A stretch of DNA of 64,000 nt from Paraphysomonas bandaiensis (taxonomy: Eukaryota; Chrysophyceae), in the NCBI GenBank assembly GCA_965644295.1, contig CBFFRP010000241.1, positions 140,972 through 204,971 on the forward strand, given 5' to 3'. The notes below the pieces were generated by a model that was not told the DNA's origin, made no database searches, and saw only the letters and a program-made list of their open reading frames with translations. Below are positions 13,401-25,093 of the stretch, one piece after another (the stretch's first letter is position 1; every line of letters begins with the position of its first letter). Position numbers and translations under genes: made by a program.

Positions 13401-14882
13401 ACTTCTACTCTGGAAGATCTGAAGGAGAGAAACGCTACACAGGCTGAACAGGACCAATTGCTGTTGGAGGCGCGCCAATTAAAGGTGGAGAAAGAAAACA
13501 GAGAGATTGAGCTAAAGAGGGAAAAGGCATTGGCGGTTCGGGACTATCTGCGTGCTGACAATGAAGAGAAAGTGAAGCTACGACATCAGTACGAGGAAAT
13601 AGTTGGAGAAAGTGAATTCAGCGATGTACCACACTCAGGGAACTTGGAGGCGGAAAAATCAGAGTCCAATGATGACACGACCCAGATATTTACTGCTACT
13701 GACCCTAAAACAGATTTTGGCCTCCGCGAACCTCCATCGAATGATGAAATAGTAGACCCCGTTGATGAAAAAGCTTTAATTTCAAAGATTGAGTTCATGA
13801 TGAGTGATTTTGACAAGAGAAAACAAGAAGAGGAACAGGAGCTTTTACAACGAGTGGAAAATATGCTCCACGGAACCAATATTGAATATGTTGTTGATGA
13901 CGATTCGAGAACAACTGAGCTGAATAGTAGAGAGGATGCCAATAGTGAACCAGAGTTTGAAGACGTCGATCACATCTCATCAGTTGAATTTGATCAGGAG
14001 TCTGACGCAGAGGAATATATATTAGAGCGGCCTTTGATTCATGATTCTCCTGTTCTGAAAACACAAATGTCATCTATGATGTGGAACGATGAATCTTCCT
14101 TGAATGATGAAGTTAATTACGAATATTCTGGAGCAGAGTCCTCTGGTGAAGAAAATTTAGGTAGTAGTGATTCACTGGAGCAGAATTTACATACCATTGT
14201 GATGGACAGACCGCTCCGATTTCAGGCACCTGTTCTTAGACAATCTAGTTCTAAAGAAATTATATTGATCGACAGACCTGATGTACATGTGGATACAGAA
14301 GTGTCCAGAATTTCGTACAGTTGTAATGAAGTTGTTGATGAAGAGGAGCGCAAAAAGATTAGAAGGAGGTACATTCGAGATATTCAGAAACGTGACAAGA
14401 ACAAAAGATCCCGTCGGCGTATACGCGTCATGACAAATGAATTCGACATGTCTCGCTTGCGTTCACCTAACAAGGAAGAGGAAACAAATCGTGAGGATAA
14501 AGAAAGTCCTGTGTCGACAATGCAAAACTCAACACGTGCTAAAAGTGATATTGAAAAGGCCGTTGATATAAAACATAGCTCGCCTTCTGCAAAACCTGAG
14601 AGCAAAATCTTTGCACAGAGGAAGAAAGTTACAGAACCTCCAAGTTCTGTGGAATCTCCTGGCCACAGCATCAGAGAGAATGAAGGAAGTTTAACTTATC
14701 ACAGCCCTCTAGACACTGAGCACCAGGACACTTTAGTTAAATTAATGTCGACAGAAGATAGGGAGATAATGCGTTTTCAAGAGGTTGGAAACGCCCTACA
14801 TCTAGATGATCTGGGAGATAGTGGAGAAGAGAAAGCTATGGAAGAAGAAAAATTTGTTCCTCACTTGAAGTGGCATACTTAG
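3..14882 (+). CDS. Giant (PTGQ)n-stalk REJ/polycystin-1-like membrane protein, 5' partial
   Basis: One frame is open from base 3 to the TAA at 14880-14882, about 4,959 residues, and enters from outside the window, so no start is called. Order of parts: about 370 tetrapeptides (P-T-G-Q and variants) to about 4442; a Ser/Pro spacer with PTxxPT steps to about 4650; a Cys-containing ectodomain with PKD/REJ-like beta modules (about 6850-7170); an EGF-like Cys cluster (about 8140-8330); a GAIN-like region ending in a GPS-like Cys motif (about 9220-9350) and a dibasic RQRR site (9366-9377). Hydrophobic segments follow near 9495-9575, 9775-9830, 9976-10050, 11403-11470, 11490-11590, 11821-11880, 11884-11945 and 11950-12030. 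The tail is about 900 residues, Ser-rich with long charged coiled coils. Polycystin-1/REJ proteins are cell-surface receptors; sensing or adhesion is an inference. I see no PLAT domain. Family call fairly sure, function unknown. Confidence 0.8.
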   Translation, partial: PTGLPTGSPTGQPTGQPTGQPTGQPTGQPTGQPTGQPTGQPTGQPTGQPTWEPTGQPTGQPTGQPTGQPTALPTGEPSGQPTGQPTGQPSGHPTGEPTGRPTGQPTGQPTGQPTWEPTGQPTGQPTGEPTGQPTGQPTGQPTCQPTGQPTGQPTGEPTGQPTCQPTGQPTGQPTGQPTGEPTSQPTGQPTGQPTGEPTGQPTGQPTSQPSGQPTGQPTGEPSIQPTGEPTGQPTGQPTGQPTSHPTGEPTGEPTGQPTGLPTGQPTSQPTGEPTRQPTGEPTGQPTGHPTGQPTGQPSGQPTGLPTGQPTGQPTGEPTGQPTGQPTGQPTVHPTGQPTGEPTGEPTGQPSGLPTGQPTGHPTGQPSGKPTGQPTGQPTGQPTGKPSGKPTGQPTGQPTGQPTGEPTGQPTGQPTGQPTGQPTGQPTGQPSGQPTGEPTGQPTGQPTGEPTGQPTGQPTGQPTGQPTGQPTGQPTGEPTGQPTGQPTGQPTGQPTGEPSGLPTGQPTGEPTGQPTGQPTGEPTGQPTGQPSGHPTGQPTGQPTGQPTGEPTGQPTGQPTGQPTGQPTGQPTGEPTGQPTGEPTGEPTGQPTGQPTGQPTGQPTGHPTGQPTGQPTGQPTGEPTGQPTGQPTGQPTGQPTGQPTGEPTGQPTGEPTGEPTGQPTGQPTGQPTGQPTGQPTGQPTGQPTGQPTGEPTGQPTGQPTGQPTGQPTGEPTGLPTGQPTGEPTGQPTGQPTGEPTGQPTGQPTGQPTGQPTGQPTGQPTGEPTGQPTGQPTGQPTGQPTGQPTGEPTGQPTGEPTGQPTGQPTGQPTGQPTGQPSGHPTGQPTGQPTGQPTGEPTGQPTGQPTGQPTGQPTGQPTGQPSGQPTGEPTGEPTGQPTGEPTGQPTGQPTGQPTGQPTGQPTGQPTGEPTGQPTGQPTGQPTGQPTGQPTGEPTGQPTGEPTGQPTGQPTGQPTGQPTGQPTGQPTGQPTGQPTGQPTGEPTGQPTGQPTGQPTGQPTGQPTGQPTGQPTGEPTGEPTGQPTGEPTGQPTGQPTGEPTGQPTGQPTGQPTGEPTGQPTGQPTGQPTGQPTGQPTGEPTGQPTGEPTGQPTGQPTGQPTGQPTGQPTGQPTGQPTGQPTGQPTGEPTGQPTGQPTGQPTGQPTGQPTGEPTGQPSGQPTGQPTGQPTGQPSGQPTGQPTGQPTGQPTGQPTGQPTGQPSGQPTGQPTGQPTAQPTGEPTGQPTGQPTGQPTGEPTGQPTGQPTGQPSGEPTGQPTGQPTGQPTGQPTGQPTGQPTGQPTGQPTGQPTGQPTGQPTGQPTGQPTGQPTGQPTGQPTGQPTGQPTGQPTGQPTGQPTGQPTGQPTGQPTGQPTGQPTGEPTGQPTGQPTGQPTGQPTGQPTGQPTGQPTGQPTGQPTGQPTGQPTGQPTGQPSGQPTGQPTGQPTGQPTGQPTGQPTGQPTGQPTGQPTGQPTGQPTGQPTGQPTSQPTGEPTGQPTGQPTGQPTGLPTGQPSGWPSSEPSSIPSSAPTKFPTMRPTLSPTVGGKRSTSHPTWRPTRRPTWCPTESPTFAPSIDYSQYAYDEMYTMYTSLDAQDDLAVSFGSFNYKGLDVDSTCSEWPSFQTNAFSIPVDGISVESISVAYGYRSTLESAFHQNIITCADKEVVDIMTDNFLTQKEFYVNCGGNKWRYAKCRSGNYVICINCGTTNRQGCYDYPQTLFHPCYKGNTQETFYSHLTIQLKESILYPQIHGQSINANENSLVVNLNISTNGVLYCSAFRVGDVIPSSVSRIVKDGAQTVVDGNSNVSSISAAVYIDDLDPMTTYSVYCYTEDFSGNSMGIEEVLATRQLANTTCCRRILLSKGVPSIQQYVLGKDEFEFSFTLNSYPQREIRVDIELVAINCGRTYNTTCGVAEAYPSQFTFSPESISLESVFVVRGETGDYNLSISTYSSKLDSDWYHGVYSNLTINPYGSNIAPPRISSAQFSPDGRKILVRFDSATHNGGADTDGFDKDFDCAEVMNFVGISSSQCRWSTSKLLTVYLRYSSNVYVNIGDVLTLYAGVVKAACLDGFVCSDFVANSPQSVVIKKSSSHVIPEVSLSVSGRTISKCSNLLLDPTLSRFKGGSMRPWKSISWTVTGTGGNATAISQLLDTEYSSDTQRTITIPYSMISVGKLTFSLRLQAFWGKSAAVSSTVTVIDDVVAEISILGPAVKSIFRWQVLELFTQTEVSFCSVNGSTNFTAFQYLWSGYKGTKFENTLSSVSNDPRSFKLPAYKLAVDTTYTFVVDVLAVDINAIQSRYSTKVKVVRSHVEAVISGGDYRVVSAYENFTLDGSASSDKDYPSSPLTAVAWSCMELSPNFGDICDIQFSSNKVQQIDTRGLIQNNVNTERMFRFGLRVTGYDGLYSTASVTVRVTPAFIPLVVIKEVQPKYSVSQGFILSCDILSSNSTIAQWNSTDVALQSISSTPLVRFVHTKNIFTFQLGITANSLSAGSSYSFQFLVSEPLHNLTFLQVAQVTVIMNEPPSGGKLDIFPSEGYALNTTFVLDAMNWDDDPEDFPLKYVFSSYNEDPSKQYVLKTASYIPSVKTFIPQGIESLEYSAVCVCTVYDIYRSEATANSSVYVWPAGADLLVVSVNMQLDEALALFDANSVLSIASSAAEVLNTVNCSLAPDCASLNRLPCKDTPHTCGECASGGYVGISGASNEKCFELSSIKGFSEDCLDDSMCLTGACVNNTCGYKRKQCASNCSQHGVCEFYYYNGTAFSTVTNTVGENASTEKLECTTGDFYCYAKCTCDYGYYGKSCTLDEDAFELAINVKNSMCNGIYQSMFIEDTSSSDVIYSRARTVTDLLHDVSVLSESALLNCTAVLTTTVFNHFELLNTDSVNSAVLQALSNIAALGSSLDDDVLNDVSDAVSLMIFSRQEYIAAGNSELNSISSNIRFISHKMYGEDIVNNTFLSPLSSYEAAIGTLNSTELVINSLDYSVEEVYGTSVIQNSAMRSDDNFSAASQPVQIDIHDYSTILGESRRLSSKPQSVTVVFPNYFPLEYVSANISTGIVKCRLSSNKKSFHVEVTCNAAPGGVPETVQAVNCPGDRLADVTYACPSYSSYPQCVTYDGYSFSVDPACTVQSYTSTTITCSCVRGGEISARNRQRRTLSDSVTTYTVTLASEKGVTETDFQTSYMFIPLYYNSTPDLVVVLSVSCFFVMGILVSASFMFMKLAQNDVMKRGKSDKGYSAGTFFETAIPLEFSDNKWSKIFVQKLQDIHVLFSIVHKASDRCLKCCKLFSHIFTFVFVNTVYANVFYDDRNLCEQISDMHDCLTVRKSRIFGSEYSACKWNKKDDVCTYNPPQLSYRGVVVASAVVLVTSILINIFIELAWERVYVYVISENTFHRKTKSSRVYVTDDEFCDMDTPKRNILSIESGTTEKCYTCMCDELSDWQNTRSKMAIALRLFTLNAISCQLGDPKKISSKSNKYHGSRASKYADMSPEPRALQSNVSYSRSLSRQFGERNMSILADDDSDSSGGHDMQAHTSSVKGGRTPECNQLKRNLCISDRQHSSSVGRHRGDSDVYIESDADDAHGSSTPNLETQGLQLHLEEEMHGGPLNGDENDRDLTTLRRQLTSQLSQLTNIMHGLPVDETDSFSPHLDTPENGDSCDENYRSHGDVAVKDEVSYCENDMSSSKCPPSTSQVLNPSSLTDKPNLGRGTNSKESQHVLDVDGITRGDHSPSNSTLPVKFRLGSDVESFVSKVSTRTELGVNSQDYSRNRMCAHELKVEIERISDSDYKQIHLFRTFLVYALPPSRRSIAERFLLGPSVLDKHKCPNSREFNIVFFGLILYFAVTICYMLLYGVHMDRNAVRVWSIILGVVVVQKLIMIDTIMVYLIHVVVATSVKHDILRLCYRLKRHGYAIMNRCTLSFKVLNSETQFSNPACIVARQFPEYPLCRLLIQLNDWDLPSVYNPPSLYQKTEFFILYGFFILGSRLPIVVNKFFIEVLIVSALGVVFAVIPQIRVVHFSYLVIVALVLFVFLLIVYYEFFKKERKPSAPQSSLSPLRSPHRSAIRHDSGLRSGKSGGSSAVSNNVSRRLSFSGDAKVHDDISSPVNFEVHSPPVSSSFKLRLHRSEDEKNDDLKDLRASESKLLGAFTNLEKFIADSSHSPSLDVEMKQNQYSTGHGISLRTPHDMARTPSVDGGSKSCENDSERHSDNDSCVSDMIVDKEVTTEDVSNVLIKSKLTEQIREARRLSLELRQQKLIRAQSLQERLEKKKSSRRKELLSTGVDKEEAVIKTEVEISQEESKTEAEIDLFLSELLKTKTADIKRELVKVYEEEISKIAADAERERQERIIALENKMNKERQAHIHGDMDINGIGAATDHIAHGELSSKEVEERREVEDEIFEKSHQQRKSLIESVQAEYMKATEQLQHELLEDRKQKVSSLESRLENRRQSATTELINIGVSEEDAIMAAEIGLHDTFQEELSRIETVTQSNVAEIMNVMTSTLEDLKERNATQAEQDQLLLEARQLKVEKENREIELKREKALAVRDYLRADNEEKVKLRHQYEEIVGESEFSDVPHSGNLEAEKSESNDDTTQIFTATDPKTDFGLREPPSNDEIVDPVDEKALISKIEFMMSDFDKRKQEEEQELLQRVENMLHGTNIEYVVDDDSRTTELNSREDANSEPEFEDVDHISSVEFDQESDAEEYILERPLIHDSPVLKTQMSSMMWNDESSLNDEVNYEYSGAESSGEENLGSSDSLEQNLHTIVMDRPLRFQAPVLRQSSSKEIILIDRPDVHVDTEVSRISYSCNEVVDEEERKKIRRRYIRDIQKRDKNKRSRRRIRVMTNEFDMSRLRSPNKEEETNREDKESPVSTMQNSTRAKSDIEKAVDIKHSSPSAKPESKIFAQRKKVTEPPSSVESPGHSIRENEGSLTYHSPLDTEHQDTLVKLMSTEDREIMRFQEVGNALHLDDLGDSGEEKAMEEEKFVPHLKWHT
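1500..3450 (+). repeat. Higher-order repeat (216/432 bp) inside the PTGQ array
   Basis: A distinctive run, GAGCCCACGGGACAGCCTAC, starts at 1716, 1932, 2364, 2796 and 3228. The spacings are 216, 432, 432 and 432 bp, that is 18 or 36 tetrapeptides (72 or 144 residues). The flanking units repeat with it. The array therefore expanded by duplication of multi-unit blocks, all in frame. Confidence 0.85.
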
Positions 14883-15697
14883 TGTTAATATGTCATGTAT
14901 ATGTTGGATATTATTGATTGGTATCGCATGAGTTTATCATAGCGTGTAAATAGCGTGTTTTATACATGTGACCAATAATTATAAGTAAGAAATATCGAAT
15001 AATATTGTTTTTAAGCGGAGAAGAATATCTACCCTTTTATTCTTGGTTCAAGGCTCAATAAAGTAGTCATATCTTTCTATTGAAGATTTATAAAACAAGT
15101 TTAAATTTATTTACATGTTTATATAACTCCAACTTTGTCTATAATACTCATCGAGTTTTCATTATTGTTTATCAATATTTTATTATTTATTATCTACATT
15201 TCTAACTTAAAGAATGATGAGCTTTATTATTTAGATTAATTAGTGTATATCTTTCTCGGAATCTCATAGCACATGTTGGTTTCATAGATTAGGAAGTTCT
15301 TTTCTCAAGAAATTGGTTAGATATTGAATAATGATAAATAAAACCTTTTCCAAGGTGATATAGTAATATTTACGGGTTGTAAGGAAGCTATGTCTTCCCG
15401 AAAGCGAAAAGGCTGAGTTTTGGCAAGGGACGATACTCCTATTGCATGTTATATTAGTAGGCAGGGCCAGTCAACAATATATTATTGGATTGCAATACAA
15501 ACATTGCAGTTACTTATTTTTGCTTATATTGATTATTATTTTAGCAAAATATACCCTCGCAATATTTTGCTAATGCTAGTGTGCCTAAGAAAATATACTC
15601 GATTAATCATAAACTACTCTTCATAATCACATAGCTCATCTACTGTATTTTAACATCGAACAATTACGATAACTACCTGCAACGTAGAACGCTATTC
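14883..15697. other. AT-rich intergenic DNA
   Basis: Apart from the AATAAA at 15057, I see no gene, RNA or repeat. A 68-codon reading frame at 15420-15626 has no recognisable content. The last five bases (TATTC, 15693-15697) are the left target-site duplication of the Copia element that follows. Confidence 0.5.
15057..15062 (+). promoter_or_regulatory. Possible poly(A) signal AATAAA
   Basis: A canonical AATAAA lies 175 bp after the stop codon of the giant REJ-like gene, in AT-rich DNA. It is the best candidate for that gene's 3' end signal; no cleavage site can be proved from sequence. Confidence 0.4.
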
Positions 15698-16016
15698 TGT
15701 CAAGGTTTGACATTATATGAGAAGTATTAACTTAACAACAGAAGGTAACTTATACTCAAAGCTGAGAATTATAAATTATAATCAATGTCTCTTATCATTC
15801 ATCAATATCATGTTGTCTCCACTACCACTCATTTCTCGTACGACGATCTTACATCGTCACTACAACTTGCATCGTCACAATATTCCGTTTTACCGCTATG
15901 TGCTTATCGTCATTCATTCTCACAATACGATTAACAAGACTACAACTGTATAATACAGTAATTTAAATACCTTATAACTACAGCTTTCAATTGCTCTCAT
16001 ATAGCAGAACTCAACA
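15698..16016 (-). repeat. 3' LTR of Copia copy 1
   Basis: 319 bp, identical by eye to 20910-21228. The boundaries are set by the shared ends (TGTCAAGG...CTCAACA on the plus strand) and the flanking TATTC. A 78-codon reading frame inside it recurs in the other LTR and is not a gene. Confidence 0.95.
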
Positions 16017-16025
16017 CTCCCTCTC
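16017..16025 (-). promoter_or_regulatory. Polypurine tract of Copia copy 1
   Basis: The minus strand reads GAGAGGGAG directly before the 3' LTR. The same position in the 39008 element holds GAGGGGGAG. This would be the plus-strand primer. Confidence 0.7.
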
Positions 16026-16159
16026 AATTCAAAGCTGTAGATAGACTCTTCACATCACAAAACATAACTGACGGATACGCAACCACCGAAACCAAACAGG
16101 ACAAACAGGTGGACGTATGACTCCGACATTTCAGCTAGTCTCACAGTACAGTCAACTGA

Positions 16160-19100
16160 TCACTTACGTCGTTTGAACGTCTTTTCTCTAATAACCTCAA
16201 CAGATGATTTTCGATCCTCTCCTAGGCATCTCTTCCTGTGTTTCTCGAAAGTTACACCACACAACGATTTCGTGAATATGTCTGCTGTCTGATCATCTGT
16301 TCCAACGTGGTACAATATGGCAGTGTTAAAGAGGCCATCTGGATCTACGTGTTCCCTAACCCAATGGTATTTGATCTCGATGTGTTTTGAACGCTTATGG
16401 AACACCGGATTCAATGCTAAGTCACGAGCACTCTGGCTATCCAAGAAAAATGGTGTGGGTTCGCGTAGACGAAGTCCTAATTCGTCCAACACCCCCGAAG
16501 CCATACCAGTTCTTGCATGCCAGCATACATAGCCTGATACTCACTTTGCATTGATGACGTTGAAACGGTAGCCTGTAAAATGGACTGCCAGATAAGTGGT
16601 CCACCGGCGGCAAATACTATGTATCCAGTCGTAGATCGGCGTGACACCACATCGCCAGCCCAGTCTGCATCAGTAAAGATGTGCATGTCGAAATGCTTAC
16701 TACTGAACCGAATACCCTTTCGAACTGTACCCCTAACGTACTGCAATAGGTACGTCATTAAATAACATGTAGCCCGGGTAGGCTTAGATGCATATCTAGA
16801 TAACAAACCAACTGCATATGCAATATCAGGGCGAGTATTCATAGATAGATATAACATGGCACCCAGTAGGCTGCGATAAGGATAATTATCTACTCCCTCT
16901 TTCTCCTCAGGTGTGAGATCGCTGTCTGCTTGATTAATTCTGTCCATTGCATCGAGGGGTAGCGGCGACTTTCGGATTTTTGATGAGGGACCGAGGAAAT
17001 CAGCGAATTTGAGAAGAATTTTCTCCGCATATGTCTGCTGATCCAGCTGAATGAAATCCTGTCCTCGCGTGACACGAACATTCAGGAAATGTTCAACGGC
17101 TCCCATATCCGTCATGTCGAATCGTTCGCAGAATCTAGCTTTTATTTCTGTAATAATATTAAGGTCAGCACATGCGATGACGATGTCATCCACATATATG
17201 GTGAGATACACTTTATGACCTTTATATACAGCATGATACAAGCAAGGTTCTAACACACACGGTCGAAATCCCAAGGATTTGATGAACTTGTTTATGGTTT
17301 TCCACCATGATCGTGGTGAACTACGGAGTCCATATAGAGATTTCTTCAATTTAAAACAATGTCCAGGTGGAAGTTGAAAATCTGGAGTAGGATTCATGTA
17401 AACGTCGCCTTCAATATCGGCATAACAGAACGCACTGGAGACATCGAGTTGATGCACAAACATACTGAACACAAGAGCCAACGCCAGAATCAACCGAACA
17501 GATATACTCTTGACTACAGGGGCAAATGTGTTGTCCACATCGACGCCAGATTGTTGACCGTACCCAAGTGCTACAAGTCGTGCTTTATGCTTCTTGATGG
17601 AGCCATCCTTATTGTACTTTCGCTTATATACGTAACGAGATTTAAGAGGTCGTGCATCAGGCGGAGTTTCTACTACTTCAAACACTTCACGCTGAAAAAG
17701 TGCATTCCGTTCTAATCTGCGCGCCTCCTTCCATTTGTCTGCATCACTACACTGAAGAGACTCTTCGTATGACTCAGGCTCCCTATAATCAGACGGGTCA
17801 GTAATCAATGAGTCATCACTTGCCTTACACATATTAACGGCATCTTCCCCACACAGGAAGTTGATTTCACCCAGAGTAGACACGTTGGTCATCACTCTTT
17901 GGGTTCGTACCCTCTTGCTTATAGCAGCTGGCGGGTTAGCAGTTTGACTACTAGGGACACACACACTTGTCTCTCTAGACGAAGTGCTCACGCTTCTCTC
18001 GGGTAAGGCACATGGAGTCTGCTCACTCCCTGATGAGTCATCTGCCGTAGACTGTTTGGGTGTCCCACCCCCAGCCGGCATCGATCGCTCCTCACCACCT
18101 GCCCCATCGTCACGGGTCGCAGGATTTTCGTGCCACCTGCGCAAATTATACGACTGAGTTAGTTTCACTACATCAGCTATATGTATCGGAGTCTTCTCCT
18201 CCAACTGCTCTCTACCAGCAGTTACTAAGGCTCTATAAGCCACGATCAAACCTTTCCGAACCACGACTCTCGTAGTCCTAAACAGGAAACCCTCATCGGT
18301 ATGGTAAGATCCAATCAAATGGTTGAACTCTTCAACCTGTCGAGCCTGGGGATCATGTTTAACTAACGCAGCCTCCAGCTCCTCGAAATACTCCTTCTCT
18401 CTGGGGGGAATGCTTTCGTCGAATAACACATGTATTGACACAACTTCGGACTCTCCTAGCCATATTCTGTATCCCCTCTTCTTTTTGGAGAGACCTAAAA
18501 AATATCCAATCTGCGATTTGCCTTGCCAATTTTTTCGACGATCACCCCTGGGAGTCTTCACATAAGCTTTACACCCCCATCGACGCAAACTGGATAAATC
18601 TGGAACAGAACCCCCAGGTACACACTCCATGGGAGACATCCATCCGCGATAGGTCCGAGTGGGCATCATGCGAATAATTTCAGATGCATATACGTAGGCA
18701 TCCCACCAGAATGGAACTGGGAATCCAGCATCTGACAGCATTGCAAGAGTCATCTCTCCCGCGGTTCGAAAGCGTCTCTCAGACACGCCATTCATCTCAG
18801 GTGAGTCTGTAGAGCTCCACGTAATTGAGGCGCCAAACTTGCTGTGAAGATACTCCTGAATAGACTTATCAATGAGTTCGGCTCCCCCGTCGGCATGATA
18901 CACAGATAGTCGATGAACTCCTGGATACTTGGGTAGAAGAACCTCGACCCAATTCCTAATGTGCTCCAACACTTCACTTGCGGTCCGAGTTTTCAACGGA
19001 AACTCCCAGCATTCCTTGGTGGCCACATCTGTCAACGCTAATACATACCGGTATCCCTGTCGAGAAGGACAATTGAAATATACTCCTATATCGACAGTTA

Positions 19101-20925
19101 CTTTTTCCAGAAACCTTGTCGCCTGTAGCTCTTCATCACTCTTCCCAGGAAACGAGATTCTGGTAATCTTCGACTTTGCACAGGCTTTGCAGATACCCTT
19201 GGTTTTCTGAAGACTCTTCTTACTCAGATGAGATCTGTTGAGGCCACTCCCTGTGAACAACCGATGTTTGAAAGCTTCTAATAGCTTGCGCTTGCTGACA
19301 TGCCCGCATCGCTTGTGAAGCAATTCCAGAGGGTCTTCATTTGTTTTATCCGATAGATGTACTTCTGCAGCTAAACTCGTCAAGTCAGGTAACTCCAACA
19401 AGTCCTTTAGATCAACGAAGGGCATTCCATTATCTGAATACCTAGCTTCAAGAACAACTTCTGCATTATCCAATCGCACTATTTTTGGGGTCTCTAGCAG
19501 CTGAAGTCCATATCCAAGCGTACGAAGCATCCCTCCCGAACAAATATTCTTGACTGAGTCGGGGCATACCTTTAATTTTGTCCAGTCACCATAGTTGCCT
19601 GAGCCAGTATATCGTAAGCTGGATCCCGCTTTGGTTGTCTGAATGGTCCCTTCGTCTGCAACAAATGTCTGTAGAATATCACTGTTCTTGATGATGAAGA
19701 GTTGTTTCGACGCGCAGCTGTCTAGAAATACAATGTCTTCAGAAGTATGCAGCACCTCATCTGCAACATTCACTTCTAAGTTACTCGATTCATCATATAA
19801 CAACATGTGCACAGAATCATCCTCTTGCTCGTCTCTTTGAAGATAACGATTCCAGTCCGAGCTCTTTTTGATGGGCCTTTCCATCGTACCGTTTTTTTCG
19901 GAAAAATGTCGTTTTTTGTTAACAGAATCCTCCGCTTTCCTTGTTTTTCGAACTTGAGCTCGATGTCTGCATTCATGAGCTCGATGTCCAGATACGCCAC
20001 ACACAAAGCATCCATCATCATCAGCGCCATTCTTTGACTTACTTCTTTTGGATTCTGCTTGTTGGCTTCGATGCTTGTTTTTACCATTGCGCTTCATTTG
20101 GGAGATCTTCAGATCTTTCTTCTTCATCCAGCAGTTCTTCTGCGTGTGACCTCGTTTTCCACATTTAGAGTATGAGCATGTTACCTCTTGATCAGAAGAA
20201 TTCCAATGTACTTCCGGTGCAGAAGACTCCTGTGGTAGACCCTTTGCCTGGTCGAAGCGCCTACAAATGGTGATCATCTCATTAAATGAAATATCACCTT
20301 TCAGGTAGATGTTTGTGTACAGCTGCTCCAGATCCTTCCTCGTTTCCAGCGCAGTCTGCAGCTTCGTTTTTTTGGATACGTCAGTTGGCGGCTCACCAAG
20401 TTCCGTCATTTTTTGGACAATTCCGTTCAGTCGATCAATGGCTGTACACACCAGCTCCCCCTGTAGAATTCTAAATGACGCAAACTGTTTATTCAGTTCC
20501 ACCAATTCGTACTGGGTTTCCCCACGAAATCTAATAACCAATTTATTTACCAATTCACTTGCTAACATCTCCTTATCAGGATCATCAGGTGGAAGCATGT
20601 CCTTCTCTCGGAAGTATTGATCAACAATCTCAAGCGCCTCCGCAACAGGTTGAACAGCTTCGAAGATGGAACTGATGCAGGTGTCTTTTCTCTCCAACCA
20701 CTTGTCGAGGTCTTCCTTATACTTGTTTTTCACAGCTGTGGACGCATTGTCAGCAGGTCGATGCGGTCGCTCTTCCAACCCAAGATGGTTCCGATTCTTT
20801 CTCATAAGCCAAACTCTCAATCGCTTCGTCCAGTTCACAACACCGAACTGATCGAACTTCGGAAGGTGTTTCCATTCCGAACTACTTGCGGAACTACCGT
20901 CTGCTACCATGTCAAGGTTTGACAT
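16160..20925 (-). CDS. Copia gag-pol polyprotein with one frameshift in RNase H
   Basis: The main frame runs 20925 to 16477 (1,482 aa). Parts in order: UBN2-like gag; two zinc knuckles (the first an atypical CX4CX4HX4C, the second CX2CX4HX4C); protease with D-S-C-A in place of D-S/T-G-A; an HHCC pre-integrase motif; integrase core with D, D (HADGG) and E (SPEMNGVSE); copia RT with YVDD; start of RNase H (TDADWAG). The frame then breaks at a run of five C (plus strand 16492-16496). The remaining 114 residues, including the SQSARDLA and HIEIKYH RNase H blocks, continue in another frame from 16504 to the stop at 16160. Comparison with the intact relative at 39285-43883 puts the break there, as one missing base. 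It may be a real mutation or a homopolymer sequencing error. Confidence 0.9.
20900..20909 (-). promoter_or_regulatory. tRNA primer-binding site of Copia copy 1
   Basis: The minus strand reads TGGTAGCAGA immediately after the LTR end. This is the complement of the 3' end TCTGCTACCA found in many eukaryotic initiator-Met tRNAs (known), so first-strand priming by tRNA-iMet is likely. The site is inside the gag-pol reading frame. Confidence 0.8.
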
Positions 20926-21228
20926 TATATGAGAAGTATTAACTTAACAACAGAAGGTAACTTATACTCAAAGCTGAGAATTATAAATTATAATCAATGT
21001 CTCTTATCATTCATCAATATCATGTTGTCTCCACTACCACTCATTTCTCGTACGACGATCTTACATCGTCACTACAACTTGCATCGTCACAATATTCCGT
21101 TTTACCGCTATGTGCTTATCGTCATTCATTCTCACAATACGATTAACAAGACTACAACTGTATAATACAGTAATTTAAATACCTTATAACTACAGCTTTC
21201 AATTGCTCTCATATAGCAGAACTCAACA
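20910..21228 (-). repeat. 5' LTR of Copia copy 1
   Basis: 319-bp partner of 15698-16016, followed by the right target duplication TATTC (21229-21233). The first ATG of gag-pol (20925) lies inside this LTR, 16 bp before its inner end. Confidence 0.95.
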
Positions 21229-23137
21229 TATTCATGTTCAATATTAGAATTCGTACTGTCTGTGTCTGTCAAGCTATTCACCAAATAGTAAATTGATGCT
21301 GTCATCCTCATACAAACATGTTTTTTCTTAGAATCTGTAGTAGTATGCCAGTTTAAACAGTCAATGAGTAAGTGTCAGTATAGCGATCGCTATATCCGCC
21401 CAAACTATTATACTAAACTATTATTCGATTCCAAACTATTCCGCCGTCATCTCTTTCATATCTATTACATACAGTATGATGTATGTATGTGAACAGGCGA
21501 AGAAATTGTTTGCTATTATTATTTTGACAGTATTGTTCAGTGGTTTTACTCTCCATCTCTGCCCATGGTGTGTTTTGATCGATTCATTCCTCTGATTTCA
21601 TTGTTTCATTAATTAAACATTTCGTCAACGAAGGAATTTTACGAAATTTTGGGAAAAGCTAGGGTTCTTTCCAGTATTGATGTAGAAATGTTTTAAAAGC
21701 TATTCTGTTTGTGTAGTAAGCCAAGAGACAACAAAAAATATCATTTTGGTGTGGCACATACAGTATGTTTTCAGCAAAGCAAATCATACAACCTGTTTTC
21801 ACACAGCATTCTGAAGATAAAGACAAATAAATGGTATTGTTCAAACCCTATCTTCAATAAGGCCATTGTGAAGACTCAGAATGGGTACAAGGAATCTCTG
21901 ACTCGTCAACTAAACGGATGCAGAAGAAGCTGAATCAGTGGATAGGGCTGTCGAATTGGCAAATGTAAGAAACGCTGCTGCTGCATTTGAATGCCACAGA
22001 GCTACCAAGAAGTTACGACGACAGCTTGACCACAATCACGTATTCAGTACAACAAACGTTGCGGATCGTTTTTGTTCAGCCGAGCCATGATATTCATGAC
22101 AATTTGCGACAAGGAGTGACCCCCGACGCCTCGAACTGCTGCTGTTCCTTCACTTCAACAAGCACTTGTGGACCGCAAAGACAGTACAGCAGGTCATCGA
22201 TGATGGACTGTCCGATCATAAGAATGAAGACGACAGTGACGAAGAGTTGGAACACTTAGAGTATTAGTTGCTGCATTGTTATTGGGTTTTCATCATTTTG
22301 TGTTGTAACCTCTACTAACTAGTTACTACCGATCGAGCTCATTTCTTCTTCTTAGCGCCCAATACATATCAATATATTGTAACATACTTAATAACTATTA
22401 TTGGTCCTGAAAATATTATTATTATTTATTTCTGCTGGTAATATATTATAATATATTGCAATATATTGTTGACTGGCCTAGTTTGTAGGTTATCCTCATG
22501 ATATAAAAATGCTAAGTTTATAAAAATTGAAGTTTTATTAAAACTGGTGATCTGTATTTGTGTGGGGTTGGTTATTGTCTACCGGGTTGATACGGGAATA
22601 GGTATTACCGGCGGTGCTATGAGAGTTCAAGGACAGAAGCACATTTTCTGATATGACGAGATGCAGGTATACTTATTTATAACGCAGTTTCAGAACACCA
22701 CTAAACCTGTAACGTCAAATTTCATTTAGGGGGATACTTCCATCTTATTTAAAAAAATATATTACACTCCTATTAGTGCTAACTAACCGGAATCCGAGGG
22801 GATTTCTTCCTCATGTGTGTTACATATTATTCTACTTGAAATACGACAATGCATAAAGCATACAAAATATCCATGACTAACTTCGTTAGATTAAAAAATA
22901 AAACGAAATATTTCAAGAACTGCAAACCACAAGGAACAACGAAATTGACGCACAATCTCAATCACAATCTCAACAGTGCAAATAGTATCGCTATCCAACA
23001 ACACTATACAGCTCAAGTAATAATCCTCGAAATAAAAGAACAGGCCAGCAAAAAACTCTTTTCACAAACCAACCCATAAATAGGGCCAGCCAAAAAATAG
23101 GATCAGGTACATTGATCCAGAAATAGTAGTATAATAA
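21229..23137. other. Intergenic DNA, mostly featureless
   Basis: Outside the hAT remnant I see no gene. 22380-22460 is rich in ATATTG-type AT repeats. Short reading frames here (for example 22849-23079) have low-complexity, unrecognisable products. Confidence 0.5.
21890..22260 (+). pseudogene. Decayed hAT-type transposase C-terminus
   Basis: One frame reads ...ELANVRNAAAAF, then VFSTTNVADRFCS, then hits stops. A shifted stretch gives RQGVTP, and another gives RLELLLFLHFNKHLW and a short acidic end at about 22265. STTNV..RF.S.AK...TPR.LE.LLFL..N..LW is the pattern of the hAT dimerisation region at the transposase C-terminus (family knowledge). Frameshifts and stops show it is dead. No upstream catalytic part was recognised. 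A related remnant lies at about 38040-38409. Confidence 0.55.
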
Positions 23138-24319
23138 TCATATATCTTCAAGAACAGAGAGTGCTTGTTCCATCTCTCCTGCTGTTGGTGGCCTCTGTCT
23201 TGTCCTGGGTCTCATCTTGGGAGGTGTCAGGCGGGTGGGGCTCTGCTCGGGGCTACTCGCAATCAGCATTTCCACTACCTCATCAGGGTGTGCATGCGCT
23301 TTAGAGTTAACTTCTTCCGCAATCCTATCCACACTGAGACGCGATATATCCGCATCGCTGTCCATACTAGAGCTGTAACCTATATCCCACCTACTTCCCC
23401 AATTTGGAGTGTTTACGCCACTTGATGTACCAGAAGGTGTATGTATAGGTGTATTCGCCACAGACAGACATACAGGTTGAATTGTCTTGCGCTTGTGTAG
23501 CCGATCCATAGACACAGACCGTCGCAAGATAGCCTTGTTCATACGGTTATCACGAGCAGACACTTCATGGGATCGCGACTGCTGGATAGTGTTGGGGCTA
23601 TGTCGTGAGTGTGGGGACGGGCTACGAGACGTGCACGGAGTACCGCGATCACACATTATGTTTGACTGAGTCGCACGTCCATTTCCATCAGATAAAGAAA
23701 TGCCACGGCTTTCTGCTGCGTGTTGACTTATATTAACAGTGGAGGCCACAGGTATAATTTTTGTACTCACTGTCCCCGACATCTTGGATGGTTTATGAAA
23801 AGTACCAAACCGTACGTACTCCTTCAACTTGCCCCACCTGGATGATATGGGCTTCAGCAGGGAGCCAGTTGCCACCTCACAGTTCATACCGTCGCTGTCA
23901 CTACCACCCACTACCTCCTCCACCAGCATTGTGTGTTTCACAAATTCTCTAGCTGCAGATGTATTTTCATGCAACCGTTTAATATCATGTGTCCACTTCT
24001 GAAGATGTGCTGCATCTGGAGGATACAGTATACATTTACTGCGTAGACGACTGATCATACTATCACGAGAGGTTTGTAACGTAGGTACATATAATTCTGC
24101 ATACATGACCAGATGATGGGCTTCATTAAACGTCAAAGAGGATTTAAAGTTTGTATTATCTGAATACCACTCACGAAATTTTATAAAACCATCACTTGGA
24201 TCACATAACTCACTGCACAGCACCGCGTATATATCCTGCTCTATGTAGGGATTTAACGGAAACTGGGTGGATACTTTTGTCATTGCTGTTAAAAGAGTTG
24301 CTGTGTTTAAGAGAGGCAT
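23138..24319 (-). CDS. Unrecognised 393-aa Ser-rich protein
   Basis: An intronless frame runs from ATG 24319 to a stop at 23138. The first 150 residues look folded and helical (a mix of hydrophobic, aromatic and Cys residues). The rest is rich in Ser, Pro, Thr and Arg with many S-P, T-P and R-x-x-S sites, typical of a disordered, phosphorylated region. No signal peptide, membrane segment or family motif was recognised, and function is unknown. It is divergent from the RICTOR gene, about 1 kb apart, with a long microsatellite between them. Codon use is ordinary and the frame is long and balanced, so it is probably a real gene; an intron at either end cannot be excluded. Confidence 0.65.
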   Translation of the reverse strand: MPLLNTATLLTAMTKVSTQFPLNPYIEQDIYAVLCSELCDPSDGFIKFREWYSDNTNFKSSLTFNEAHHLVMYAELYVPTLQTSRDSMISRLRSKCILYPPDAAHLQKWTHDIKRLHENTSAAREFVKHTMLVEEVVGGSDSDGMNCEVATGSLLKPISSRWGKLKEYVRFGTFHKPSKMSGTVSTKIIPVASTVNISQHAAESRGISLSDGNGRATQSNIMCDRGTPCTSRSPSPHSRHSPNTIQQSRSHEVSARDNRMNKAILRRSVSMDRLHKRKTIQPVCLSVANTPIHTPSGTSSGVNTPNWGSRWDIGYSSSMDSDADISRLSVDRIAEEVNSKAHAHPDEVVEMLIASSPEQSPTRLTPPKMRPRTRQRPPTAGEMEQALSVLEDI

Positions 24320-24630
24320 ACTTGGGATTGTTCTATGTGTGAATTAGATGCTCATATGTATGTATATGGGGGTATGATGTGAGTGTATGTATGGGTGTGT
24401 GTATGTACCGGATGAGGCTAATACACATACATATATACATATACAGCCCAGCTAAATACTCATGAGATGATGCGGATTACAGGAGAGACTTGTGGTGATC
24501 TTCGGTTAGAACTTGTTCCATTATGAGTGGAATGGAATGCTCTGACACAACCTCGTAATGAGTATGTATATACATAGAGCACGTAGAGCAGGGAATATGC
24601 ATATGTTGATGTTGATGAGTGTGTGCTGCG

Positions 24631-25059
24631 TATGTATGTATGTATGTATGTATGTATGTATGTATGTATGTATGTATGTATGTATGTATGTATGTATGTA
24701 TGTATGTATGTATGTATGTATGTATGTATGTATGTATGTATGTATGTATGTATGTATGTATGTATGTAGGTAGGTATGTATGTAGGTATGTATGTATGTA
24801 TGTATGTATGTATGTATGTATGTATGTATGTATGTATGTATGTATGTATGTATGTATGTATGTATGTATGTATGTATGTATGTATGTATGTATGTATGTA
24901 TGTATGTATGTATGTATGTATGTATGTATGTATGTATGTATGTAGGTATGTATGTATGTATGTATGTATGTATGTATGTATGTATGTATGTATGTATGTA
25001 TGTATGTATGTATGTATGTATGTATGTATGTATGTATGTATGTATGTATACCATATATG

Positions 25060-25093
<34 letters not shown>

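Larger units (their letters stand above)
15698..21228 (-). mobile_element. Ty1/copia LTR retrotransposon, copy 1 (5,531 bp)
   Basis: Two 319-bp LTRs that look identical by eye bound one long gag-pol frame on the minus strand. TATTC flanks the element on both sides (15693-15697 and 21229-21233), a perfect 5-bp target-site duplication. In element orientation the LTR starts TGTTGAG and ends CTTGACA. The primer-binding site (20900-20909) and a polypurine tract (complement of 16017-16025) sit directly against the LTRs. Identical LTRs and an intact duplication imply recent insertion. Order protease-integrase-RT-RNase H puts it in Ty1/copia. It is related to, but a different family from, the element at 39008. 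Confidence 0.95.

Noticed and set aside
15717-15953. 78-codon frame repeated at 20929-21165
   Set aside because: It lies in both LTRs of Copia copy 1 and has no protein features.
21379-21394. Perfect 16-bp palindrome TATAGCGATCGCTATA
   Set aside because: A single occurrence with no partner or context; probably chance.
22849-23079. 76-codon Asn/Lys/Gln-rich frame
   Set aside because: AT-rich chance frame without motifs.
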